DNA from: Diplonema papillatum
Taxonomy: Eukaryota; Euglenozoa; Diplonemea; Diplonemida; Diplonemidae
DNA length: 64,000 nucleotides
Assembly: GCA_030068145.1 (NCBI GenBank)
Contig: JAPJBO010000782.1
Coordinates: forward strand, 43,605 to 107,604
Direction of reading: 5' to 3'
Part shown: piece by piece, positions 1 to 10,385 of the stretch
Numbering within the stretch: position 1 is the stretch's first letter
How the letters are laid out: the number at the start of each line of letters is the position of its first letter
Position numbers and translations under genes: made by a program
Notes under the pieces: generated by a model
What the model saw: only the letters and a program-made list of their open reading frames with translations
Databases searched by the model: none
What the model was told of the DNA's origin: nothing

Positions 1-1871
1 TTGCAACCTGTCCATTGCCCCTATGGCTTACCGCACACGATGCATTTGCAATACAGTCAAGATTGATTCACACACAGACTCCCCATCGCGATATTCCTTC
101 TCCTGAATATTCTCATCGAGTTTTGCTTATCTTTTACTCCTCATATCCGCCACTTGCTTTCCTCCCGTTCTGATTTCTTCCGTTCTAATTTCCAGTGATT
201 GTCTCGTTTAGCTCGCGCACCCCGTCCACTCACCCCACTCCCCTTCGCTCGCCTTCACCTTGTGGTCGGGTCGAACAATCGTCTGCCCGTCACCAGGAGT
301 ACTTACCAGCCCGAGCTTCATTGAAAGGTCAGTTATGAACCTTCTGCACTACACATGTGTAAGTGGGTCTCAATGTACAGAAGTTGTCCGCAGATGGTGT
401 GTACTACTGACGCAAAGCGATAGCCACGCGATAGAATGCTGCAGTCTACCACCACTCATTCCAGCGTGATATCCAGCGTTTCCACGAGCGCTATCACCAG
501 CGTTTTCAGCAGCTGTCAGCTCTAAGTTCAACTGTAGTGTCGCGGCTTTACCTGCAATTGATAGAAGTGGCCAATTTTCTTTTTGATACGTACAGACTCT
601 GACCACCGAAGATGTCTTTTGAGCCAGTGAATAGTGATTGCTGTCTCAAAGGAATCAGAAGAACCCACTGGCAACGTATTTGGATTCCACCTCATCCATA
701 CCGGTGAGAGTTACTGCTCCCTCTGCCCCCAAGAAGAAAAATGTTAAAAGAAACCGATGGTGGTCAACACTGGCTTTACAGCGTGCGGTTGCTGACAGCA
801 CCTCGTGGCTGCAAAGTACTGGGTGCCAACGACCGTAATGGCACCAGTTGTTGCGGTCACGTGACCCGTCCTAAGGAAGCTCATTTCTGAGTGCCGCTTC
901 GTTTTTGGTTGATGTCGGCCTCCGTTAAGGCAGCCCTAAAAAACAGTTTGGGCTCATCAACACAGCTAGCACAACTCATCGCGGATCGGACCTCGGCAGA
1001 ATGCAATTCTTGCGCTTCACAAATTGAGAAGCTGACTCGTGTGGTACGTAATGGCCTGCCAATTTGCGCCACCGATGCGACAGGAGCTGACTATGACGTG
1101 GCACGTGTTGGTCGCATGCTGACACCACCCCGCCTCATATTTACAAAAGTAGAAGCAGAAAAACAAAACACAAACATGAGCTGGAACAAACAATTCCCAG
1201 ACCAGCCACCTCAAGGCTAGTTGGACACTAGATGTCGTCATGGTGAGGGACCAGCCCCGATGCATCTAACGCTTTTGCTCTCAACCCCAACCAAAAGCAT
1301 GCACTAAGCTGAACCTCACACAAACAAGAAGGTCGCAAGACACCAATCTGAACGCCCACACGGATCGTCGGAAACGAAAAAGAAAGAAAATCACCGAAGT
1401 AAAGTTGGTTTTTAAAGCAAAGGCAATCCGAAGAGGGAGAAAAGGAAAATAAAAACGAACTTGCACTCTTAAAAAAAAAAAAAAAAATGAACCGGCTTAT
1501 TACCTTCAGGGATATCTTCGACCCCACTTTCCCCTTTTTGTCCGATTCTCTATCAAGCACCAGCTCGCCTGTGGATCTCGGCCGCAGCTAGTGGTCAAGA
1601 ACCTGTCCGACGCTCGAAACCCGCAAAGAGAACACTGGAGCATGTTTGGAAGGAGGTTGACCTGATGATCATGTTCAGGCTACCTTCGCGCCGGCGCGTA
1701 CGTAAGGTAGCCTGTACCCAACATTTCCCGCATAATGGGGGATGGCCAAAATACGAACAGCACACATCGCTGGCAAACCAGCTACAACAGTGAAAGAAAC
1801 CTCAGAATACCACAGTAAATGCAAACAGCAGAGAAAAAAGAAGGACAAAACAGAAACATTCGATAGGGAAA
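1..1871. other. Gene-free segment upstream of the first gene
   Basis: I see no convincing coding region. The longest candidate is an ATG-started frame at 912-1220 (about 102 codons) with no recognisable motif; chance could explain it. The last 100 bases before 1872 are purine-rich, like the leaders of the other genes in this window, and probably hold the 5' UTR of the membrane-protein gene. An A15 run lies near 1471-1486. Confidence 0.5.
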
Positions 1872-3074
1872 ATGCCGCCAGTGACTAAGGCCCAGCAAAA
1901 TCAACAGCAGCAGCAGCAGCAGCAGGAAGATAACAATCGAGGCTTGCCGCCAAGGAGGCCGGGGCAAGGGGGGAGGAGACTTTTCATAGTGCCCTTGATC
2001 ATCGGGTCATACTTCTGGATACAGTACATGTTCCTCGAAATGCGTGCCGTGAAGCGGACGAAGGACGGCAGCTGGACGCAGACGTTGGTGCTTGTACCCG
2101 CTAACGTCCTTTACAAGCTGAGCCAGAACCCGATCTCGGCCGCAGCAATGGTGGAAACGCTGTTCCTGAACCTGTTTGGGTTTCTAGCTATCGCGCTGAT
2201 CCTCTACAAGCGAGGCGGCAGCGTAGGATACGTGTTCTCATCCTTCTTCACGAACTCGTTCCTCGGCCTCGGATTGTGCAACTACCTGTATCCATTCACT
2301 CCATTGGATACCCAAGCCTACCTGCAGCTCACAGATCGTGTCACCGACCTTGACAAGTCGCTAAAAAAGACTGCTTCTCCCAAGAAAACCCCAGCAATCG
2401 ACCCTTCCAAGGTACCAGGTCAACCCCTCACTACTCCGTCGATAGGTTATTTCTTGTTCACAATCGTTGCTGCAGGTCTACTCATCACCCCGAAGTTCAT
2501 GTGGGAACCCACAATCATTGTCTACGTGCCTCTGGTGTACCTAGCGGCCCCCTTAGCTCTGATGGCGTTGGTGCCGGCCAGAACTAGCGAGAATCACGTA
2601 CTGAGGACAGGTTGGGTTCAGTTCCTGCTGTTCACCTGGCTTTTGATCGGCATCGCCACAGCGTACCACACCCGGTGCGACAGCGCCAGCTTCCCTGTGT
2701 CAGATCTGCCCTTCACGCAAGGGAAGCAGGAGCTGACCCGGGTGTTTTTGTCTCGGTTCTCTCCGTTCCACGCGGAAAAACAGCCGGACAAGGCGCCCCC
2801 ATCCCGGTCCCGGCTCAACAAAACCACGCTCTTTCCCGGGTACCTTGGCTTCGTTGCCCAGCTGTACTCATTCACCGCCGCCGTGTTCCTGTTCTCGCTT
2901 CTCGACTCCACAGGCAAGGTGCCGATGCTGATCCGCGTCTTATTGCTGCCCCTGTACGTCGTGGCGCCGACGGTAGCGGTGCCTTTGTATTTCTTGCTGA
3001 GAAACCACGAGGATACAGATTTCATCGAGGCAGAACAACGTTGCAAAGAGGCACAGGTGAAGAAAAGAAAATAG
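1872..3074 (+). CDS. Eight-pass ER membrane protein with dilysine tail, function unknown
   Basis: 400 residues, single exon. The start ATG lies in a strong context (gggaaaATGCCGCC). After a Gln-rich, Arg/Gly-rich N-terminus (about residues 1-35), the sequence shows roughly eight hydrophobic segments, near residues 36-58, 92-115, 120-142, 193-215, 217-240, 250-270, 315-337 and 345-368. A Lys/Pro/Ser-rich loop separates segments 3 and 4. The last four residues are KKRK, which fits the KKXX dilysine signal that retrieves type I and multi-pass proteins to the ER through COPI. This suggests an ER-resident protein. I do not recognise the family and propose no reaction. Codon use is GC3-rich like the other genes here. 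The gene stands alone: the next gene starts about 1.6 kb downstream. Confidence 0.85.
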   Translation: MPPVTKAQQNQQQQQQQQEDNNRGLPPRRPGQGGRRLFIVPLIIGSYFWIQYMFLEMRAVKRTKDGSWTQTLVLVPANVLYKLSQNPISAAAMVETLFLNLFGFLAIALILYKRGGSVGYVFSSFFTNSFLGLGLCNYLYPFTPLDTQAYLQLTDRVTDLDKSLKKTASPKKTPAIDPSKVPGQPLTTPSIGYFLFTIVAAGLLITPKFMWEPTIIVYVPLVYLAAPLALMALVPARTSENHVLRTGWVQFLLFTWLLIGIATAYHTRCDSASFPVSDLPFTQGKQELTRVFLSRFSPFHAEKQPDKAPPSRSRLNKTTLFPGYLGFVAQLYSFTAAVFLFSLLDSTGKVPMLIRVLLLPLYVVAPTVAVPLYFLLRNHEDTDFIEAEQRCKEAQVKKRK

Positions 3075-4708
3075 AAAAGGCGAAGACGGTCGAGCCCGCG
3101 TTGTTCACGCCACTCCCACAAGGTCCGATGTAAGTCGGATGCAGTGCAGCAGACAACGCGGCAAAAGCCGCGATTTGAAACGTTAGTAGTCGTGACTGTG
3201 GTTGACCGAGTACCACTGACTTGTCAAACACCACCATGAAGAGGTGGGCAGAAGGTAGCTCGATTCTTCTGTTTCTAGCCTGGTGCTCGATGGGCAACTC
3301 TCGTCCCGCCCCTGGCATCCTTGGCTTTGTCGCTGTGTTCTTACTTGAGTAGGCAACTGCTGTGGGAAACAGTGGACGAGACCTCCCGAGTTTGTGCCCA
3401 CGAATACAAGAGTCGGAAAGGAACACAGTGCGATGGTCAACTGCATGAGGGGGACCGGTTTACTCCCATTGAAGTGGTGTGACTAGTGCGCACACATTAC
3501 TTGTCGTAGGAATGCATTCGGTGCCGAGGCAGCAAGAGAGCTCTTCTCTCTTTTGTTTTTTGCCAGTTAGTCTAACTTAGAAGTGTGCATGGTGTGCTCG
3601 CGCGAACGGCCACCGCACCAGGGAGTCATTTGACCAACCTCGTTCCCTGCTTTTTTGTTGAAAGGATGTGTAAGGTGGCAAGAGTAACAGAAGTCTAAAC
3701 CACAATAAACGCTAGAAGAAGAAGGAGAAAAACTATCTCTCTGACAAACACACGGAACCGATGGAACATCCTTGCTTACCTCGGGTTCAGTTCGACCAGC
3801 TGTCCTCAAGCATTGCTGGCGAGGGTTACACTGTGGCCAGTCACAATTATGACCGGCAAAATCTTGTGGGTTCCGCCGTCCGTTACTGCTGTCAATTGAG
3901 TTATGATAAAGTGGCTGAAGTATGATTTTTAAAGACGCCGGCTTTCAGGCGTGGGTATCCGTCGGCAATCGGTCAAGACGAGGTTCTACAAACATGTGCC
4001 GTTAAATGGTTAGCTTGAGACTGTCAGGGGGGAAGAAGGGGAGTGGGTTCAAGTATGCCAGGCGCGCCACAGCCGCCTATCGCGGCTGTGTCAATCACTA
4101 CGCCATGGCCGATTGTCCTCCGCTGTGGAAACCCCATCTGGAAACTGGAATGTGACGACACACTCTTTGTAGGTCTGCTTTCTATGTCTCATCAGCCCCA
4201 TGTATTTCGATTGTAGCTGCTAAGAAACGACAGCCAGCAGATGGATGAGAAAACCCACGGCCTCACGCAGGCAACAAGCCCCCTCCCCCGACCGTAGTTG
4301 AGAAATGCACACCTGAAGACTGCTGAGGCGGCTACACGAGACTCACATATGTTGCCGGTCCTTGTATAGATACCGTCCTTTCGGAACCAAGGCAAGCCAT
4401 GCGTTACAAAGAGCAAACAAATACTCCAAAGAAGAGTAGCAGCTGGTTGGGCTTACTTCAAGATGTCACACTTGAGCCCGAACCTTGAGAAAAGAGCTGA
4501 CCTCTATTGCTCATGGTTTCACTTCTAGCTTAGCCGAGTCTCAAACTCCCTTTCTCTATCTCTGTAGTGAGGCCGGATACTTCCCGAAGAGATGGTCCCT
4601 GCACTCTAGACCGAAGACTGTCGGCGTCAAGTAGGCCTGTAATGCACCTGTATTCATGTATTGCGTTGAGTACCGTTGTGTCATTTTGGTAGAAAAAGAA
4701 GAAACTGA
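3075..4708. other. Gene-free segment
   Basis: No coding region is supported. A 21-base string at 3693-3713 (tctaaaccacaataaacgct plus a) recurs at 9905-9925, so part of this spacer is dispersed repeat. The A/G-rich stretch 4690-4740 just before the next open frame could hold a 3' splice site for the zinc-knuckle gene. Confidence 0.4.
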
Positions 4709-4747
4709 TGCACAGGGTACGAGTCGCCAGAAGAAGTAGCAGCACTC

Positions 4748-6145
4748 GTGAACGGCACACGAAGCTTGCAACCAGCCCCCAGTGAGGTGACAGTGTGGCC
4801 TGTTGCTGCGGCGCACCCGTGGCCTCCACCTCTGGACGAAGATCTGCACGCAAGGTGCCTCCAACCGGACCCGTCACTCCTCGGCTGGCACGCGCAGAAT
4901 TTTGCGGCCTGGGCCGCGCACTGCAGGGGCAGGGGCGTGCACGATTTCACCACCGGGCTTCTGTCGTACGTAAAACAGATGTGGGAGTGGGGAGCGCCCG
5001 CACCCATCCCGTGGCAGCAGCAGCAGCAGCAGCAAAGCGAGACGGTAAACCAGTGGAACGAGCAGAGCTGGGCGGACTGGAACGCCGGGCATCAACCCCA
5101 TCTTCCTCACGGCATAGGCAACGGCGGCGCCAGTACCCAGTTCAATACCCGACCCCACGCTCACCACCAGCACAGCCACCCGTTTCAAACTCCCTGGTCC
5201 CAGCGTCCCCAGTCGTCAGCCCCGATGTATCCTTCTCCACACGACGCGCACCCCCAGCAACTGCAACCCACCCCGCCTGTACATGTTGACCCGTGCACCG
5301 TCCCCGTATCTGCCCTGCAATCTCACCCTACCCAGCAGCAGGACCCGATCAACACGTTTTTCAACCAATCCCCCCCATCGCCGACCCCTTGGATCGGCGG
5401 CGTCGCATCCAGCGACAGTTTGTCCGTCTTCGACCGCGAGGACGCGGCAGCGCCGCCCCGTGCTTTTGACAAGCCCGAGAAAAAGATGCCCGCTTTCACA
5501 GCGGGGATCCTCCAGAAGTTCACCGCCCACCAAGACTTCAAATACCAGCCGATCTGCTTCTCGTCAGCAGCCAGCAACACCGAGCACCAGGCGCAAGAGG
5601 ACCCAGCGCAGCAAACAGACGCGCTAAGGGCGATACGCGAGTTCTACCTAGAAATTTTCCCCGACCACGGCACCAACACACCAAAGAATGTAGAGGAGCT
5701 CGCACTCAGCGGAAGGCAGCGGAAACGGTTCGAAAAGGCGGAAATAAACGACAGCGTCGAAAAAAGTGGGCAAGACGTCGACCCGAAAACAGGAGTCGCG
5801 GTCGGGCCTAAGAACAGAAGCAAAGACGTGGCGGTGGACCTGGATCCGAATAGGCCGCTGCTGGAGCAGAAGGTCGAAGCGTTCCTCGACCGAACCGCGA
5901 AGAATGCAGAGCAGCGGACGGCCGCAATCGCTGAAAAACTGGCGAAGAAGAGAAAGGTGCCGCTGGAAGTGGCCCAGCAGCAGCTGGAACAGAAGCAACA
6001 GCAACAACCGCGCGACGCCTTCGACGAGTTTAGGCACCGCATGGCCAGGGGGAACGCTGCAAAGCTCAAAGCCTTTTCGAGTCTCAACAACCTGTGCTTC
6101 AACTGTGGCAAGCCGGGACACATGGCGAAAGAGTGCAAGGCGTGA
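4748..6145 (+). CDS. Gln-rich protein with C-terminal CCHC zinc knuckle
   Basis: The frame is open from 4709 (after a TGA at 4706) to the stop at 6143-6145 and contains no ATG before codon 78 (4979). The first exon is therefore probably upstream and spliced in (CAG sites at 4713-4715 and 4727-4729), or translation starts at residue 78; the start given is only a GTG. Residues 1-80 are Trp-rich and look folded. Residues 90-240 are Gln/His/Pro-rich and disordered. A central charged region follows, then a helix rich in Lys/Glu/Gln. The last 20 residues hold one zinc knuckle, CFNCGKPGHMAKEC (C-x2-C-x4-H-x4-C), a single-strand nucleic-acid binding motif shared by RNA-processing factors and retroviral-type Gag proteins. 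There is no RT, protease or LTR nearby, so I read it as a cellular RNA-binding protein. Its role is unknown. Confidence 0.75.
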   Translation: MNGTRSLQPAPSEVTVWPVAAAHPWPPPLDEDLHARCLQPDPSLLGWHAQNFAAWAAHCRGRGVHDFTTGLLSYVKQMWEWGAPAPIPWQQQQQQQSETVNQWNEQSWADWNAGHQPHLPHGIGNGGASTQFNTRPHAHHQHSHPFQTPWSQRPQSSAPMYPSPHDAHPQQLQPTPPVHVDPCTVPVSALQSHPTQQQDPINTFFNQSPPSPTPWIGGVASSDSLSVFDREDAAAPPRAFDKPEKKMPAFTAGILQKFTAHQDFKYQPICFSSAASNTEHQAQEDPAQQTDALRAIREFYLEIFPDHGTNTPKNVEELALSGRQRKRFEKAEINDSVEKSGQDVDPKTGVAVGPKNRSKDVAVDLDPNRPLLEQKVEAFLDRTAKNAEQRTAAIAEKLAKKRKVPLEVAQQQLEQKQQQQPRDAFDEFRHRMARGNAAKLKAFSSLNNLCFNCGKPGHMAKECKA

Positions 6146-7176
6146 CACCCCGTGCTATCTGCTAGCAGTGGCAGGTGTGCGAGACTAAAATATATACCAC
6201 AATCGCACATACACGTGCAGGGTGTCCACCGATTCAGTCGCTAGGAGGCTGACACACGTGAGACACCACACGCCTGCACACTTATCAGTCGCTCTCCAAC
6301 ATGGTTGGCGTAGTGTCGCGTGCACTCTCAGAGTGCGAGCTACCTGACAAAAGGTAAGTACAGCTCGTTACTCACCTACCTAGCCGTTGCAGAATACTGT
6401 TTCTGTCTCATCCCTTCAAATACCTTTTGTCCCTTTCAATGAACGGCTGACGATGGGTGTGAGCCATTGGGTGCAACAGAAACCAACGTGTTTGATGAGT
6501 TATTGCGTTGTGTTCGTGAGTGGATTTCACACGTTCTGGTGTTCCTGGTGGACGGAGGTTGCCATAGAAGGGACATCAGTGTGCTGGCTGTCAGCGCGTT
6601 CCCAACCCCAATCCAGTAGTCAGAACTGAGTGCGTGTCTACTGCTGCCGGTTTCTAGATGAACGGAAGGGGCGGACCCAGAAGCTCCCCAGGAAACCATA
6701 CCGGTCCACACCATATGCTTCGGCACCCCGCCTGACCCGACTCGAACCGTGGCTGCCGGGGCAGAGAACACCATTTTCCCAGTCTTTCACTTACTTTCCC
6801 ATAGGAGTGCGGTAGACGGCAATATTCCCTGTTGACTCCGCAAGCTGCCGACTGGCCCCGCGGGCCGTTTGTCGCTGGCGCGCTTCACATCCGTTGCGGA
6901 GACTGATTAGGTCCGCTTACAGCTCTACGAGACCCTGAGACGGGGGACCAGTGCCACCATCCCTCCAGCTCTCCCAGATGCACTTTTACCAAATTGATGG
7001 TGGAGTCCGCCTCCATCCGTCCCTCCTCATGGTTTCGCCAGAAACCTTTGCATCTGATCGATTCCAGCATGTTCCGATCCAATGCCTCCTTGGTTCGCCA
7101 TTTTTAGACCCATGGGAGGCCTCTCCGAGCGTGTGGCGAAACCTGGAAAAAGAAAACTGAGCTACTAGGTAAATCC
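6146..7176. other. Gene-free segment with a dispersed repeat
   Basis: No gene is supported. The stretch 6425-6480 matches 10331-10385 closely, including an identical ttcaatgaacggctgacg core, so it is part of a dispersed repeat. Otherwise I see nothing recognisable. Confidence 0.4.
6425..6480 (+). repeat. Dispersed repeat, copy 1 of 2 (partner at 10331-10385)
   Basis: About 55 bases agree with 10331-10385 with a handful of substitutions and one small indel. Both contain the core ttcaatgaacggctgacg followed by a g(t/g)gtgtg(a/c)gccattg block. The element type is unknown. Confidence 0.7.
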
Positions 7177-7217
<41 letters not shown>

Positions 7218-7218
7218 G
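7177..7218 (+). repeat. (TTG)14 microsatellite
   Basis: Fourteen uninterrupted TTG triplets, immediately upstream of the first composite element. Confidence 0.95.
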
Positions 7219-7323
7219 GAAGGCCGGCCTACCGGCTTTTTGGTCGATCAGGGGCTGGTTCACGTGTAAGCCAGCCGACCTATTCAAGAAAGTACATTTG
7301 CGCCGGTAAAGACCGGCGCTCAG

Positions 7324-8702
7324 CGAGACTAGAGGCAGCAGTTAAAGTTCGCGAAACAGTAAAGTTCTGGCGAAGCAAAGCAAAGTTCAGGTGAGCTAAG
7401 TTCGGCGAAGCTAAGTCAGCAGCAAAGTTCGGGTGAAGCTAAGTTCTGATGAAAGCAAAGTTCGGCAGCAAAGTTCGGGCGATGCTAAGTTCTGGTGAGC
7501 TAAGTTCGGCGAAGCTAAGTCAGCAGCAAAGTTCGGGTGAAGCTGAGTTCTGGGGAGGCTAAGTTCTGGTGAAAGCAAAGCTCGGGCGAAGCAAAGTTCG
7601 GGTGAATAAGTTCTGGTGAAAGCAAAGTTCGGGCGATGCTAAGTTCCGGTGAGCTAAGTTCGGCGAAGCTAAGTCAGCAGCAAAGTTCCGGTGAAGCTAA
7701 GTTCTGGGGAGGCTAAGTTCTGGTGAAAGCAAAGCTCGGGCGCGGGTGAAGCTAAGTTCTGGTGAAGCTAAGTTCTGGTGAAATCAATGTTCGGCAGCAA
7801 AGTTCGGGCGGTGCTATGTTCTGGTGAAGCTAAGTCAGCAGCAAAGTTCGGGTGAAGCTAAGTTCTGGGGAGGCTAAGTTCTGGTGAAAGCGGAGTTCCG
7901 GCGAAGCAAAGCAAAGTTCGGGCGAAGCTAAGTTCCGGTGAAGCAAAGTTCGGCAGCAAAGTTCGGGCGAAGCTAAGTTCCGGTGAAGCAAAGTTCGGCA
8001 GCAAAGTTCGGGCGATGCTAAGTTCTGGCGAGTCAAGTTCGGGCGAAGCTAAGTCAAAGCAAAATTCGGGTGAAGCTAAGTTCTGGGGAGGCTAAGTTCT
8101 GGTGAAAGCGGAGTTCCGGCGAAGCAAAGCAAAGTTCGGGCGAAACTAAGTTCCGGTGAAGCTAAGTTCTGGGGAAGTTCTGGTGAAGCAAGATGCTAAG
8201 TTCTGGTGAAGCAAAGTTCGGGCGAAACAAAGTTCGGGTGAAGCTAAGTTCTGGGGAAGTTCTGGTGAAGCAAGATGCTAAGTTCTGGTGAAGTCAAGTT
8301 CGGGCGAAGCTAAGTCAAAGCAAAGTGCAAAGTTCGGGCGAAGAAGCAAAGTTCGGGCGAAGCTAAGTTCCTCCGTCCGGGCCTGAAGTATGCAAATACC
8401 CGTGCCTAATCACGGGTCAAGAAAACCCCGGAGCGAGGGAATTGACCGAAGACCAAGGAGAACCAAAAAAAGGCCCTCGGCAGGGTTCGAACCCGGGAAC
8501 TCCAGCCCTAAACCCTGGCGCCGTTCACTCTGCCATCACGGTGTCAATTTCCAGGGGGAAAAAAAGCTATGGCCGCGGACAAAAATTCTGACCCAAAAAA
8601 ACACTACGAAAAACACTACGACAAAGTGCCCCCGGGCTTCGCCCCCGACCCCCCAAAAAGTGGGGTTGGCTCGATAGAGCTATTAGCATACCTCTAGTCT
8701 CG
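7324..8702. mobile_element. Composite element A: minisatellite plus tRNA-derived module with short inverted ends
   Basis: The 1379-bp unit begins with cgagactagagg (7324-7335) and ends with its exact reverse complement cctctagtctcg (8691-8702). The body (about 7345-8370) is a degenerate minisatellite of monomers of the type aagttcgggcgaagctaag and aagttctggtgaagc. A tRNA-like module on the minus strand follows (8472-8546), then a purine-rich tail and aagtggggttggctcga. A second copy with the same order of parts lies at 15858-16703. No coding region is present. The left flank carries a perfect hairpin (gcgccggt...accggcgc near 7301-7320), partly shared with copy B. No target-site duplication is evident. 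It may be a SINE-like element whose body expanded as a satellite. Confidence 0.7.
8472..8546 (-). ncRNA. tRNA-derived (SINE-head-like) module in element A
   Basis: The minus strand shows an A-box-like tggcagagtgaacgg and a near-consensus B box ggttcgaaccc about 45 nt downstream, with an anticodon-arm-like segment between them. The acceptor stem does not pair and the anticodon stem has a mismatch, so this is not a functional tRNA gene. Internal Pol III promoter boxes at this position would drive transcription leftward into the minisatellite body. The same module recurs in elements B and C. Confidence 0.6.
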
Positions 8703-8850
8703 GAAAATCTTTACATAGAATTGCCGAGGGGCAGTGCGTCTGGCGTTTGGTAGGAGCCGGAAGGAGGGAGAAGAGGGCAACCCAAATACTTAGACCGGCA
8801 GGTGGCAGTGTTTCCAGCGTCTGATTGAAAGTCCATAACTGCACACTAAA

Positions 8851-9441
8851 ATGTCAATGCAACGTCACGCATTCAGCCAATCGCGGCTACACCGACCAGA
8901 GTACGAATGTACGTTTGACCCAACAGAACCTGTACACGAACCGGTTCCCTGCCACCTCGACGACGACGCAAACTCAACACCGCACACCGCACTTCAGACC
9001 CCAACGCGCACGGGGAACGAAACCGCACAACGCAGCTCTCAATCCACCACCGACGTCCCATCATCCGACAAGAGCAGCGGCACTGCCACGCCAACCCAAC
9101 AAATTCTCGAAGAAATGCGTGGCCTAGAGCCTACTCCGGGCCACACGCCCGACACGGAGGCACTCCAATGTCCGAACTGCCACACACGAACGACGAAAAC
9201 TGGCACTGCAATAAAAGGCATCCACGGCCTGAGCATCCACCTGCGTTTTTGCAAGAAGAAACTACGACGCACACCACCACGCCACAGCACCACGCCTGCA
9301 AGCTCAGCAGGCAAAAGGGAGATTTGCCCGTACTGTCACAGCGACGGACAGACACCGAACAAACCACAATTCACAAGCCTACGACACCACAAACCGTGGT
9401 GCAAAACTAAACACCGCAAACCAGGAGCTACGACCAGATAA
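8851..9441 (+). CDS. Small protein with two C2HC zinc fingers, probably element-encoded
   Basis: 196 residues; the start ATG has an A-rich context (actaaaATGTCA). The first 100 residues are Ser/Thr/Pro-rich and disordered. Two similar zinc-finger motifs follow: C107-x2-C110-x19-H130-x3-C134 and C159-x2-C162-x17-H180-x3-C184, with basic residues after each. Fingers of the form CxxC...GLxxHxxxC are common in ORFs of non-LTR retrotransposons and other mobile elements and are expected to bind nucleic acid. The gene lies 149 bp after composite element A, and a copy of the structured RNA element lies about 250 bp after its stop, so it may be the coding part of a mobile element whose 3' UTR includes that RNA. 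No polymerase or transposase is seen nearby. A cellular DNA-binding protein is the alternative. Confidence 0.6.
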   Translation: MSMQRHAFSQSRLHRPEYECTFDPTEPVHEPVPCHLDDDANSTPHTALQTPTRTGNETAQRSSQSTTDVPSSDKSSGTATPTQQILEEMRGLEPTPGHTPDTEALQCPNCHTRTTKTGTAIKGIHGLSIHLRFCKKKLRRTPPRHSTTPASSAGKREICPYCHSDGQTPNKPQFTSLRHHKPWCKTKHRKPGATTR

Positions 9442-9696
9442 CCAGCCACGATGCCAGAGTGCATTCAGAGTACCTTAACTGCGGAGGACAACAAGCAGTC
9501 GCCACTTACGCAAGAAAGAATTTTTTTTTTAGCAGCAAACAGTTCACACATAAACTACAGCTAGGTCTACAACCAGTTGCTGAGTTTTCACCACTACTAC
9601 TACACCTGCTGTTGCCAAACCTTCTCTTTCTACTACCCGACCCTCCCCACCGCACGTCCTCCTCAACCTAAAAGAAAGTCAGAACGCATATTACAG

Positions 9697-9791
9697 ACCG
9701 ATACGAGCTGCATGGCAACCCCTGCTCAACATGCATGCGCGTGGGGGGCCCAAGGCGAAATTCAAAGCGAATTTCTTCTTGGTGTCGGTCG
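9697..9791 (+). ncRNA. Structured RNA element, copy 1
   Basis: A closing helix P1 pairs 9697-9705 (gaccgatac) with 9783-9791 (gtgtcggtc). P2 pairs tgcatg (9710-9715) with catgca (9731-9736) around a 15-nt loop. P3 is a long hairpin: ccaag and gaaattc (9751-9764) pair with gaatttc and cttgg (9770-9783). The P2 loop cccc (9720-9723) can pair with the gggg run after P2 (9744-9749). The same helices appear at 21342-21435 and 44262-44355 with compensatory base changes. Function and exact ends are unknown; homology to copy 3 continues downstream (ggagaccctaaaac near 9882-9896). Confidence 0.7.
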
Positions 9792-10330
9792 CAACACTTA
9801 CAAACATGGCTAGCCGTAGTTAAAGTGTATAAGCATACCTACTGCCCTCATACCACCCGCCTCACAGCCTCAATGGTCAACCGGAGACCCTAAAACACCG
9901 AACCTCTAAACCACAATAAACGCTAAAATGCTATGCAGAAAGGTGCAGTATATTCTCAATCAGGAAAACCTGCTGTAGAACGAAACCTGGGGGGGGGGAA
10001 TCAGTTGTGCTCGAGGCCGGCACTGGGCATCCAAGATGGGACAGGCATGTCACTCAACCGATTGTTTTTTCCGGGCCACCAGCACCTTACTCCACTCCTC
10101 TGAGGTCCCCTGATGGGGATGGTGTCGTCATCCACTGGACCTGTAAAACGAGTGGTCGACACTGCCTGGTCCATGGGCGACCAGTATAAAATGGGGGGGC
10201 CGACTGGTTAATGCACTTTTTCCCAACCGCGACTTGGACTTCCTCATGGAGGGTTCTCTGCCCTGGTGGGTCGAAGGAGCTCAGGTTGTTGTATACGGCG
10301 GAAAGTCGCTGAGGGACTGCTACAGCCCGT

Positions 10331-10385
10331 TTTTGTCCACTTCAATGAACGGCTGACGGTGGGGTGTGCGCCATTGAGCAACACC
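10331..10385 (+). repeat. Dispersed repeat, copy 2 of 2 (partner at 6425-6480)
   Basis: Matches 6425-6480 with the shared core ttcaatgaacggctgacg. It lies about 340 bp upstream of the secreted-protein gene. Confidence 0.7.

Noticed and set aside
4748..6145. Retroviral-type Gag for the zinc-knuckle protein
   Set aside because: No RT, protease, integrase or LTR is adjacent; a single C-terminal knuckle is also common in cellular RNA-binding proteins.
7345..8370. CRISPR-like or other regularly spaced array
   Set aside because: Monomers are contiguous and degenerate with no unique spacers, and the genome is eukaryotic.
8472..8546. Functional tRNA genes at 8472, 16500, 42888 and 42970
   Set aside because: A and B boxes are present but acceptor and anticodon stems do not pair; better explained as tRNA-derived repeat modules.
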